Source of the DNA: Acidocella facilis ATCC 35904
GTDB taxonomy: Bacteria; Pseudomonadota; Alphaproteobacteria; Acetobacterales; Acetobacteraceae
Reading direction: 5' to 3'
Assembly (NCBI RefSeq): GCF_000687875.1
Contig: NZ_JHYG01000007.1
Location: forward strand, 124,001-188,000
Length of the DNA: 64,000 bases
Shown here: piece by piece, positions 56,758 to 64,000 of the stretch
Layout of the letters: every line of letters starts with the position of its first letter
Numbering within the stretch: the stretch's first letter is position 1
Program-made: the position numbers and the translations under genes
The notes under the pieces: model-generated
The model's input: the letters and a program-made list of their open reading frames with translations, nothing else
Told to the model about the DNA's origin: nothing
Databases searched by the model: none

Positions 56758-59022
56758 ATGTCGGAAAAGCTGCGCTTTGAAACCTATAAGGCGCCGGCCG
56801 GTGGCTGGGGGGCGGCGAAAGCCACCGCCAAGGTGTTGCTGGAACAGAGTGTGGTGGTGAAAGGCAGCCAAGCGCTGCTGAAGATGAACCATCCGGACGG
56901 GTTCAAATGCCCGAGCTGCGCCTGGCCGAATCCGGACCGCGAGAAGAAGCTGGAATTCTGCGAGAACGGCGCCAAGGCGCTGGCCGTTGAAGCCACCCGC
57001 AAGCGCGTCACCCGCGACTTCTTCGCCCAGTACAGCGTCACCGAGCTGATGGCGCAGTCCGATTACTGGCTGGAGGAGCAAGGCCGCCTGACCGAGCCGA
57101 TGCGCTATGATGCCGCCACCGACCATTACGTGCCGGTCTCCTGGGACGATGCCTATCAGCTGATCGCCAGCGAGCTGAACGCCCTCGCCAGCCCCGATGA
57201 GGCGGAATTCTACACCTCCGGCCGTACCTCCAACGAGGCCGCCTTCCTTTATTCGGTGTTCGTGCGCGAATTCGGCACCAATAATTTCCCCGATTGCTCG
57301 AATATGTGCCACGAGCCGACCAGCCGCGGCCTGCCAATGTCGATCGGCATCGGCAAGGGCACCGTGGTGATCGGCGATTTCGCCAAGGCCGAGGCGATTT
57401 TCATCATCGGCCAGAATACCGGCACCAACAGCCCGCGCATGATGACCGAGCTGGTGCATGCCAGGAAGCGCAACGTGCCGATCGTGGCGGTGAACCCGAT
57501 GCCCGAGCGCGCTCTGATCCGCTTCACCGAGCCGCAGGACATGGTGGAGATGGCCACCTTCCAGTCCACCCCGATCTCCAGCGAATTCGTGCATATCAAG
57601 ATCGGCGGCGATGTGGCGCTGCTCAAGGGCATCATGAAGGTGCTGTTCGAGCGCGATGCGGCCGGGGAAAAGGTGCTGGATGAGGAATTCATCCGCGACC
57701 ATACCCATGGCTTCGCGGCGCTGAAGGCGGATATCGAGGCCACCAGCTGGGCGGATATCGTCGCGGTCTCCGGCATCGAGGAAGCGCAGATCCGGCGTTG
57801 CGCGGATGTCTATATCGCCTCCAACGCCACCATCATCTGCTTCGGCATGGGCGTCACCCAGCACCAGCAAGGCGCGCGGGTGATCCAGCAGATCGCCAAT
57901 CTGTTGATGCTGCGGGGGAATTTCGGCAAGCCCGGAGCTGGCATCTGCCCGGTGCGCGGCCATTCCAACGTGCAGGGGGACCGCACGGTCGGCATCGATG
58001 AGAAGCCGACCCCAGCCTATCTGGACAAGTTGCAGGAAGTATTCGGCTTCGCCCCGCCGCGTGAGCATGGCCATCATGTGGTCGAGAGCGTGAAGGCGAT
58101 GATCGAGGGCAGCGCCAAGGTGTTCATCGGCATGGGCGGGAATTTCATCCACGCCATCCCGGACACGTTCGCCGCCTATGAGGCGATGCGCCGGCTGAAC
58201 CTCACCGTCGGCATCGCCACCAAGCTCAATCGAGGCCATCTGGTGCATGGCAAGCAGGCCTTGATCCTGCCCGTCATTGCCCGCTCGGAGATCGACAACC
58301 AGGCCAGCGGCCCGCAATTCGTCACCATCGAGGATGCGATGTCCAACATCACCGCCTCGCGCGGGGTGCTGGAGCCGGCAAGTGCCGATCTGCGCTCGGA
58401 AATCGAGATCGTCTGCCGCATGGCGATGGCGACGCTGCCCAACAGCGTGGTGCCCTGGGCGGAGTATATCGCGGATTATAACCTCATCCGCGACCGCATC
58501 GCGGATGTGTATCCGGATCTGTTCGCCGGGTTCAATCAGCGGATCAAGGCGCCGGGCGGCTTCCACCTCAACAACCCGCCGCGCGCCCGGCAGTGGAAGA
58601 CCGACACCGGCAAGGCAAATTTCCTGATCATCGAAGGGCTGGATGAGGATAAGCCGATTGGCGGCGCGGAGATGTTCCGCCTTTCCACCGTGCGTTCGCA
58701 CGACCAGTACAACACCACCATCTACTCCAACTCGGACCGGTATCGCGGCGTCTATGACGGGCGGATGGTGCTGTTTATGAATGAGGCGGATATGCGCGAT
58801 TACGGCATCGCGCCGCAGGCTATTGTGGGCCTGGAGACGATCGCGGATGACGGGGTGGAGCGCCGGGTGATGGGGCTGACCGTGTATCCCTACCAGATGC
58901 CGCGCGGCAGCCTGGCCGGCTATTACCCGGAGCTGAACCCGCTGCTGCCGATTGGGCATCACGACGAGATCTCCGGCACGCCGGCGGCCAAGTCGATCCC
59001 GGTAAGGATTGTAAAGTCGTAA
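56758..59022 (+). CDS. FdhF/YdeP-family molybdopterin oxidoreductase
   Basis: 754 residues from ATG 56758 (GGGGAG upstream); the open frame before it is the neighbour's shadow. It starts KLRFETYKAPAGGWGA and has FKCPSCAWPNP, CSNMCHEPTSRGL around the putative Mo-ligand Cys, FGMGVTQHQQGARVIQQIANLLMLRGNFGKPGAG-type cofactor loops and the C-terminal TVYPYQMPRGSLAGYYPE. Cytoplasmic, no signal peptide. In Escherichia coli YdeP is linked to acid resistance, but its reaction is not established. A GTTGC/GCAAC inverted repeat at 56680-56695 lies upstream. Confidence 0.9.
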   Translation: MSEKLRFETYKAPAGGWGAAKATAKVLLEQSVVVKGSQALLKMNHPDGFKCPSCAWPNPDREKKLEFCENGAKALAVEATRKRVTRDFFAQYSVTELMAQSDYWLEEQGRLTEPMRYDAATDHYVPVSWDDAYQLIASELNALASPDEAEFYTSGRTSNEAAFLYSVFVREFGTNNFPDCSNMCHEPTSRGLPMSIGIGKGTVVIGDFAKAEAIFIIGQNTGTNSPRMMTELVHARKRNVPIVAVNPMPERALIRFTEPQDMVEMATFQSTPISSEFVHIKIGGDVALLKGIMKVLFERDAAGEKVLDEEFIRDHTHGFAALKADIEATSWADIVAVSGIEEAQIRRCADVYIASNATIICFGMGVTQHQQGARVIQQIANLLMLRGNFGKPGAGICPVRGHSNVQGDRTVGIDEKPTPAYLDKLQEVFGFAPPREHGHHVVESVKAMIEGSAKVFIGMGGNFIHAIPDTFAAYEAMRRLNLTVGIATKLNRGHLVHGKQALILPVIARSEIDNQASGPQFVTIEDAMSNITASRGVLEPASADLRSEIEIVCRMAMATLPNSVVPWAEYIADYNLIRDRIADVYPDLFAGFNQRIKAPGGFHLNNPPRARQWKTDTGKANFLIIEGLDEDKPIGGAEMFRLSTVRSHDQYNTTIYSNSDRYRGVYDGRMVLFMNEADMRDYGIAPQAIVGLETIADDGVERRVMGLTVYPYQMPRGSLAGYYPELNPLLPIGHHDEISGTPAAKSIPVRIVKS

Positions 59023-59055
59023 AAGTTTTTGGTGCCGCTTTTTTCAAAAAGCGGC
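59021..59055 (+). repeat. T5-A5 apex hairpin repeat, copy G
   Basis: AAAAGTTTTTGG overlaps the stop region of the YdeP-family gene. A perfect 10-bp stem follows, GCCGCTTTTT with AAAAAGCGGC (59034-59043 with 59046-59055), TC loop. A further GCTGGGG/CCCCAGC hairpin lies at about 59063-59098. Confidence 0.85.
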
Positions 59056-59148
59056 AAAAAATGCTGGGGCGGTGGCGACCGCGTTGCAACCCCCCAGCCT
59101 TTTCAAAGCCAAAAATTTTTAATTATATCGCAAAGCCTTATGCTGCGT

Positions 59149-60417
59149 TCACGGATGCGCCGGAGCCAGCCGCGCCAGCAGGCTCAGCGCCGCCCCCAGC
59201 ACAAACCCGACCAGCGTGCCATTCACGCGGATATATTGCAGGTCCTTGCCCACCCGCAGCTCCAGCTTCTCGGTGATGGTCTTCGCATCCCAGGCGCCGA
59301 CGACATGGCCGATGAATTTCGCCCCTTCCGCCTGGGCGCTGGGCAATAGCCGCAGCACGCCGCCGCGCAGCGCCTCGTTCAGTCGCGCCTGGGTGGCCTC
59401 GTCACGCCCCAGCACCTCGGCCAGATTGACCAAAGCCGCCTCGATCACCGCCACTGAGCGCCCATGCGGGTTGGCGGCATCCAGCTCCAGCGCCCGGCGC
59501 ATCCGCGCCCAGACATCCCAGACCCAGGCCTGCACCGTCTCATGCGTCATCACCCCGCGCAGCGCCTGGCCGAGCTCGGCGGCGCGAGCCGGGTCGGTCT
59601 CCAGCTTGGCGATTTCGGCGCGTGCCCATTCATCGAAGGCGTCGCGGATTTCGGAACTGTCCGGGCTGATCTTGTCCAGCTCGCTATTCACCGCCGAGAG
59701 CACGCGCTTGGCGATGCCCGCCCCCACCGCCCAGCCGACAAATTTGCCGCCATGCTCGGCGACGCGCTCCTTGATCGCCTCGCGTAGATTTTCCTCCCGT
59801 GCCGCCAGCATCTCCTTCACCTGGGCCAGGATGAAGCTGAACATCTCCTGGTGCTTGCCGCCTTCCACCAGCCCGGCCAGGGCGCGCGCCACCACCACCC
59901 CGGCGGCGCGCCCGCCGACCAGCTTGGGCAACAGCCGGTTGAGCAGGCGCCTGGCCCGGCCATCCTCGATGCTCGCCAGCAGCTTCGGCAGCATCCCGGC
60001 CAGCGCCTCGGCCAGCGGCCTTGAAGCAGCCGGGTCGGCCAGGAAGCGGCGCAGAATGGCGGCACCATCCAGCTCCGCCAGCAACCGGCGCATATCGGCC
60101 TCGGTGAACACATGGTTGGCGACGAAGCGCCCCAGCGCATCGCCCAGGCGTTGCTTCTGCGCCGGCAGAATCGCGGTATGCGGGATTGGCAGCCCCAGAG
60201 GGTGGCGGAACAAAGCGGTGACGGCGAACCAGTCCGCCACCCCGCCGATGAACCCGGCCTTGGCGGCGTCGCGCAGCAGCTCGGTCCAGCCGGAGGGGGG
60301 GAGCCAGTAGCTGCCGAGGGCCAGGGCGGCCATCAGCACCAGCAGCGAGGAGGCGAAGGCTTTGTGGCGACGAAGCGCTGTGCGCAGGGGGGCGTCAGGG
60401 TCTTGCGGCATGGCCAT
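59149..60417 (-). CDS. DUF445 family membrane protein
   Basis: 422 residues. An N-terminal membrane helix (LLVLMAALALGSYWL) is followed by the family motif GFIGGVADWFAVTALFRHPLGLPIPHTAI. Long amphipathic helices lead to a C-terminal membrane segment (GTLVGFVLGAALSLLARL). The DWFAVTALFR block is diagnostic. Function is unknown across the family. It is monocistronic and convergent with the YdeP-family gene. Confidence 0.9.
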   Translation of the reverse strand: MAMPQDPDAPLRTALRRHKAFASSLLVLMAALALGSYWLPPSGWTELLRDAAKAGFIGGVADWFAVTALFRHPLGLPIPHTAILPAQKQRLGDALGRFVANHVFTEADMRRLLAELDGAAILRRFLADPAASRPLAEALAGMLPKLLASIEDGRARRLLNRLLPKLVGGRAAGVVVARALAGLVEGGKHQEMFSFILAQVKEMLAAREENLREAIKERVAEHGGKFVGWAVGAGIAKRVLSAVNSELDKISPDSSEIRDAFDEWARAEIAKLETDPARAAELGQALRGVMTHETVQAWVWDVWARMRRALELDAANPHGRSVAVIEAALVNLAEVLGRDEATQARLNEALRGGVLRLLPSAQAEGAKFIGHVVGAWDAKTITEKLELRVGKDLQYIRVNGTLVGFVLGAALSLLARLAPAHP

Positions 60418-60461
60418 GCGGAAATAGATGGCCCAGCTGCGCCTGCAAGTACACAGGGCGG

Positions 60462-60821
60462 CTAATTGCTGCCCTCTCCCGGCAGGCCGGGCAGGCCCTG
60501 TCCGCCTTGCGGGACATAGCCCGGATCGCTCGGCTGTGCCTTCATGCCGGTCAGTGGGTTCACCTGCACATTGTCGCGGTAGCAGCCCTGGCCGTCATTC
60601 ACCCCGCCGACGGAATTGCACTGGTCCTGCGCATTCAGCGCCAGGCCGGAGCTGGGGTCGATCTGCACGCCATTGCGCCGGCAATCCGTATAGGAGCCGA
60701 TGCCCCCCACCGCCTGGCAGGATGGGTCGCGATCCGCCCCGACAATGCCGCTACTCTGCGCCAAAGCCGGACCCGCCAGCAGCCCGAGACAGATGGCAAA
60801 ACAGAGATGCCGTCCGACCAT
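60462..60821 (-). CDS. secreted protein with two Cys-rich repeats
   Basis: 119 residues from ATG 60821, which has GAGGGGG five bases upstream; the ATG at 60836 contains that site and is rejected. Signal peptide ends ALAQ. The mature part has two tandem repeats of about 31 residues. Each has the pattern C-x2-VGG-x(5-7)-C-x-R/x-N/D-x-VQ-[IV]-[DN]-P-x2-G. A Gly/Pro-rich tail follows. I do not recognise the family. The four Cys could form one disulfide per repeat. Confidence 0.75.
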   Translation of the reverse strand: MVGRHLCFAICLGLLAGPALAQSSGIVGADRDPSCQAVGGIGSYTDCRRNGVQIDPSSGLALNAQDQCNSVGGVNDGQGCYRDNVQVNPLTGMKAQPSDPGYVPQGGQGLPGLPGEGSN

Positions 60822-61032
60822 GAATATCCCCCTCATACAGCTTCCTCACGATGGCCAAGCCCGGCGCGCGCCGCAACCATGACCCGCACGGTTTTTATTG
60901 CATTTTAAAGGATCTGGGGCGTATCGTCGGACTTGAGGATCAGTCCGGCGCAATCGCCGGGCGGCGTCAGTCTCTGTCCGAAAAAGCGGTCTGTGAATAT
61001 CGCGTGCCATCGCAAGATGGAGGGTCAAGGCA

Positions 61033-61197
61033 ATGAATATAAAAGATTATCTTCACAACTCCCAAGGCCCCGGCGGGCATTTTCCGCACGGGCTCAGCCG
61101 CGCCCCGTCGCAAGGCGCGGTGCTGCCGGTGGTGCTGGGCGTGGTCTGCGTCGCCGCGGTGCTGGGCGTGTTGTGGCTGGCCTATAATTTCGGCTGA
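61033..61197 (+). CDS. small single-pass membrane protein (54 residues)
   Basis: ATG 61033 with GGAGGGTCAAGG upstream. The N-terminal half is polar and rich in Gly, His and Ser (MNIKDYLHNSQGPGGHFPHG). The C-terminal half is one hydrophobic helix (about residues 29-51, VLPVVLGVVCVAAVLGVLW). Third positions are GC-rich, as in neighbouring genes. No family recognised. Confidence 0.6.
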   Translation: MNIKDYLHNSQGPGGHFPHGLSRAPSQGAVLPVVLGVVCVAAVLGVLWLAYNFG

Positions 61198-61211
61198 CAC
61201 AGCGGATAATC

Positions 61212-61349
61212 GGCTGTTTCAAAAGTCGCTATAGTGAGTCGCCAAGCGGGGTTTTGTGAGCATCGGAGCGGAACGTACTTAAAGTACGTGAGCACCGGAG
61301 CACGGCAAATCGCCGCTTGGCGGCCGCCAGAGTGGCGTTTCAAACAGCC
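61212..61349. repeat. 138-bp palindromic repeat, copy 1
   Basis: An imperfect palindrome bounded by GGCTGTTT and AAACAGCC, centred on ACGTACTTAAAGTACGT. It contains CGCCAAGCGG and its complement CCGCTTGGCG, plus two direct GAGCAyCGGAGC units flanking the centre. It ends 43 bp before the MBL-fold hydrolase ATG. No transposase-like frame is inside. Confidence 0.9.
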
Positions 61350-61392
61350 ATGTGTGATTGCCCATCATCCCCCCGCATAGCATGATGCGGGC

Positions 61393-62334
61393 ATGGGTTT
61401 TTTGTCTGAAGCCGTGCCGCAACGTCATGTGGTGCTCGATGTCCTCCCCGGGATCAGCCGGATCGTCGCCGATAATCCCGGCATCATGACCTATCACGGC
61501 ACCAACTCTTATCTGCTGGACACGCCGGAGGGGCTGGTTGTGATCGATCCTGGGCCGGACGATGCGGCGCATATCGGCGATCTCATCACCGCCATCGGGG
61601 CGCGCAAGCTCGGGCTGATCCTGCTCACCCATACCCATGGCGACCATTATGCCGGCCTGCCCGCCCTGGCCGCCCAGACCGGCGCCAAGGTCGCGGCCTT
61701 CCACCGGCCGATGCGCGCGGACTTCAACCCGGATCTGCCCCTGCGGGATGGCGACAAGCTGCAGGGCTTCACCGCCCTGCACACACCCGGTCACGCGGCG
61801 GACCATCTCTGCTTCGCCTGGCGCGGGCAGGGGGGAGAAAAAATCCTGTTCAGCGGCGATCATGTGATGTCATGGTCCTCCTCCATCGTTAGCCCGCCGG
61901 ATGGCGACATGGCGGATTATTATCGCGGGCTGGAGCGGCTGCTGGCGCGCGACGATGATCTCTTCCTGCCCGGCCACGGCCCGCTGCTGCGCGACCCCAG
62001 GGGGCTGACGGCGGAGCTGCTCGGCCACCGGCAACGGCGCGAGCGCAGCATTCTGGAGGCGTTGAAGCGGCAGGATTGGAGTGTCGCCGCCCTCGCCGCG
62101 GATCTCTACGCCAAGGCGGATCCGTTCCTGAAGGCGGCGGCACAGCGCAATGTGCTGGCGCATCTGCTGAAGCTCTCAAAGGAAGGGCTGGTGCATGAGC
62201 TGACGCCGGCGGCCGGCTTGCATGCGGATAATCTGATGATGCTGGAAAAAGCCGCCAGCAGCCCCGCCTGGCGCCAGCGGATCGAGCGGATGGCGGAGGA
62301 TTCCAAGCGCCGCTTCGCCCTCGCGGCGGCGTAA
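61393..62334 (+). CDS. MBL-fold metallo-hydrolase, LACTB2-like
   Basis: 313 residues. Zinc motif THTHGDHYAGL, then HTPGHAADH, SGDHVM and FLPGHGP supply the other ligands. YHGTNSYLLDT near the N-terminus and a winged-helix C-terminus (DLYAKADPFLKAAAQRNVLAHLLKL region) are typical of the LACTB2/glyoxalase-II-like group, which act on thioesters or RNA. It is bracketed by two copies of a 138-bp palindromic repeat, 43 bp before and 7 bp after. Confidence 0.9.
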   Translation: MGFLSEAVPQRHVVLDVLPGISRIVADNPGIMTYHGTNSYLLDTPEGLVVIDPGPDDAAHIGDLITAIGARKLGLILLTHTHGDHYAGLPALAAQTGAKVAAFHRPMRADFNPDLPLRDGDKLQGFTALHTPGHAADHLCFAWRGQGGEKILFSGDHVMSWSSSIVSPPDGDMADYYRGLERLLARDDDLFLPGHGPLLRDPRGLTAELLGHRQRRERSILEALKRQDWSVAALAADLYAKADPFLKAAAQRNVLAHLLKLSKEGLVHELTPAAGLHADNLMMLEKAASSPAWRQRIERMAEDSKRRFALAAA

Positions 62335-62341
62335 ACTCAGA

Positions 62342-62479
62342 GGCTGTTTCAAAGGTCACTATGGTGAGTCGTCAAGCGGTGATTTGCGAGCACCGGAGCG
62401 GAGCGTACTTAAGGTACGTGAGCACCGGAGCGCAGCAAATCGCCGCTTGGCGGCCGCCAGAGTGGCTTTTCAAACAGTC
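62342..62479. repeat. 138-bp palindromic repeat, copy 2
   Basis: Same length and orientation as copy 1, with about 14 differences by eye and no gaps. It fills the gap between the MBL stop and the convergent EAL stop. A short CTCAG occurs on both sides (62336-62340 and 62481-62485), possibly a target duplication. Confidence 0.9.
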
Positions 62480-62481
62480 TC

Positions 62482-63234
62482 TCAGCCTGCCGCCGTGGCC
62501 AGCATCTCCGCAAGGTCCAAGGCGGTCAGCGGGCAGGCGAAGAAATAGCCCTGCCCGTGCGAGACGCCCAGCGCCTGCATGCGCCGCATCTGCGCCGCCG
62601 TCTCGATCCCTTCGGCGACGACATCCTGGCCGTGGCGCTGGGCGCTGCCGGTCATCGCGCGGATGAACATGGTGGCGTCGGCGCTCTCATCGGTGACCAC
62701 GGAGCGGTCAAGCTTGATCGCGCTGAGGGGCGCGTCGAGCAGTGCCTCCAGGCAGGCCATGCCGGGTATCGCATCGTCGAGCGCCAGCAGATAGCCATGC
62801 GCCCGCAAGTCCGCGATGCTGGCCAGGGCGGCGGGCGGGTCGCGCACCGGTTGCGTCTCGGTCAATTCAAACCGCAGCGCCGTGGCCTCCAGCCCATATT
62901 TCGCCTGCACGGTGCGGATCCGTTCGATCAGGCCGGGAAAAACCAGAACATTCAGCGGCAGGTTGAAGGCCAGCTCCAGTCCCCGCCGGTGCAAGCCATG
63001 CACGACATATTCGCCCAGCGCCCGGTCCATGATCGCAAGAGTAAGGTGCAACGCCGCGTCCGGGCAGGACATCATCTCCACAATCGCCTGCGGCCCCAGC
63101 AGCTGGCCATCCGCCGTCTGGCTGCGGGCGAGAACTTCGGCATGGCAAACCGCCCCATCGCGCAAGCGGAAAATGGGCTGGTAGCGCAGACGCAACGTGT
63201 CGGCGAGGGCAATGCCGGCCGCCTTGGGGGGCAT
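62482..63234 (-). CDS. EAL-domain protein (c-di-GMP phosphodiesterase-like)
   Basis: 250 residues, a stand-alone EAL domain. The signature is EVL (Glu33) in HAEVLAR. Other site residues are present: Asn in LAFNLPLN, FELTET, IKLDRS, AEGIET and GQGYFF. The DDFGTG loop is changed to DDAIPG, keeping both Asp but losing the loop consensus. It may degrade c-di-GMP weakly or only bind it. No sensor domain or membrane helix is attached. Confidence 0.88.
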   Translation of the reverse strand: MPPKAAGIALADTLRLRYQPIFRLRDGAVCHAEVLARSQTADGQLLGPQAIVEMMSCPDAALHLTLAIMDRALGEYVVHGLHRRGLELAFNLPLNVLVFPGLIERIRTVQAKYGLEATALRFELTETQPVRDPPAALASIADLRAHGYLLALDDAIPGMACLEALLDAPLSAIKLDRSVVTDESADATMFIRAMTGSAQRHGQDVVAEGIETAAQMRRMQALGVSHGQGYFFACPLTALDLAEMLATAAG

Positions 63235-63322
63235 GTCTAAATTACCGAGAGTTGTTCAAAAATAACACTCGGCGGTTCTAACAGACTTAAACCCCCCGTG
63301 CGAGGGAAATTTCACTCTTTTT

Positions 63323-64000
63323 TCAATCGGATGGCTTTTTCACCGGCGCTGCCGAGCGGCGCAGCCGGTGCTCGCCGAGGAAGAGCAGGATGGGCGCGGC
63401 GATGAAGATGGAGGAGGAGGTGCCGACGACGATGCCGAACAGCATGATCCAGGCGAAGCCGGACAGGGCGGCGCCACCGAACAAGGCCAGCGGCAGGGCG
63501 GCGAGGAACACGGTGCCCGAGGTGCCCAGGGTCCGGTTCAGCGTCTCGTTGATCGAGAGATCGATCAGATCCCGCAGCCCCATGGTTTTATATTTGCGCA
63601 GATTCTCCCGCATCCGGTCATAGACCACCACCTTGTCATTGGTGGAGTAGCCGATGATGGTCAGGATCGCGGCGATGGTCACCAGGTCGAACGGGATGCG
63701 GGTGATCACCATGAAGCCGATGGTCTTGGTCGTATCCAGGATCAGCGTCACCACGGCGCCAACCGCGAACTGCCATTCAAAGCGGAACCAGATATAAACG
63801 AGGATCATCACGAAGGAGAGCCCCAGCGCCTCCAGCCCCTGGGTGAAAAGCTGGTCCGAGACCGAGGCGCCGACCGCCTGGGTGGACTGGATTTTCGAAC
63901 CGGGGGCGGCCTTGTCCAGCGCCTGCTGTACCTCGCCGATGGCGGTCTGGGTGGCGCCGGCATTGGCCCGGCTCTCCAGGCTGATCAGCACCTGATCGCC
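63323..64000 (-). CDS. secF: protein-export membrane protein SecF (C-terminal part)
   Basis: The frame runs off the window at 64000; 225 residues remain. TM-rich SecF core with TKTIGFMVITRIPFDLVTIAAILTIIGYSTNDKVVVYDR-type helices (blocks IPFDL, GYSTNDKVVVYDR), INETLNRTLGTSGT and a terminal FLGEHRLRR. It works with SecD in proton-driven late translocation. secD is presumably upstream on this strand, outside the window. Confidence 0.95.
   Translation of the reverse strand, partial: GDQVLISLESRANAGATQTAIGEVQQALDKAAPGSKIQSTQAVGASVSDQLFTQGLEALGLSFVMILVYIWFRFEWQFAVGAVVTLILDTTKTIGFMVITRIPFDLVTIAAILTIIGYSTNDKVVVYDRMRENLRKYKTMGLRDLIDLSINETLNRTLGTSGTVFLAALPLALFGGAALSGFAWIMLFGIVVGTSSSIFIAAPILLFLGEHRLRRSAAPVKKPSD

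Noticed and set aside
56728-58962. 744-codon minus-strand open frame
   Set aside because: Antisense shadow of the YdeP-family molybdoenzyme gene.

Overview
The window is GC-rich, densely coding bacterial chromosome, almost certainly from an alphaproteobacterium of the Acetobacteraceae. This placement is inferred from three things: the gene order rpsB-tsf-pyrH-frr-uppS-cdsA-dxr-rseP-bamA-ompH-lpxD-fabZ-lpxA-lpxI, a Tol cluster with a proline-rich TolA, and a periplasmic PQQ dehydrogenase. No rRNA, CRISPR array, prophage or transposase was found. Four tRNA genes are present: Pro(CGG), Val(CAC), Asn(GTT) and Leu(CAA).

Layout. 1-5.3 kb: the end of a cytochrome b subunit with its SUOX-fold molybdoenzyme, a DUF1223 protein, PBP1A and a cell-wall amidase. 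5.5-9.7 kb: tRNA-Pro, an MFS carrier, a CPBP membrane protease, an FNR-type oxygen sensor and a CBS-BON protein; perfect or near-perfect FNR boxes precede the last two. 9.7-20.2 kb: ccmA/ccmB, aconitase, tRNA-Val, a multi-PAS hybrid histidine kinase, then yebC-ruvC-ruvA-ruvB. 20.3-25 kb: ybgC-tolQ-tolR-tolA-tolB followed by ompW, with no pal. 25.2-39.1 kb: the translation, isoprenoid, outer-membrane and lipid A supercluster. 39.1-43.8 kb: gloA, a sulfotransferase, two divergent glycosyltransferases and a lone ureG.

43.9-55.3 kb is the accessory-looking part. A PQQ alcohol dehydrogenase carrying the extra Asp typical of lanthanide-dependent enzymes is paired with a cytochrome c. A NodD-like LysR regulator then precedes eight co-directional genes: alpha/beta C-C hydrolase, two-domain extradiol dioxygenase, Rieske ferredoxin, FAD hydroxylase, fumarylacetoacetate-hydrolase-family enzyme, outer-membrane MetA-like protein, MFS carrier and cyclase-family hydrolase. 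Together they read as an uptake, hydroxylation, ring-cleavage and hydrolysis pathway for an aromatic compound, possibly a plant phenolic or flavonoid. 55.5-64 kb: tRNAs Asn and Leu, an FUSC-like membrane protein, an FdhF/YdeP-family molybdoenzyme, a DUF445 protein, a secreted Cys-repeat protein, a 54-residue membrane protein, a metallo-beta-lactamase-fold hydrolase bracketed by two copies of a 138-bp palindromic repeat, an EAL protein and the end of secF.

Two non-coding repeat families stand out. One is a hairpin family (seven copies) with a constant AAAAGTTTTTGG-like lead-in, a constant T5-(TC)-A5 apex and a GC stem that differs between copies yet stays paired. The other is the pair of 138-bp palindromes around the MBL gene.
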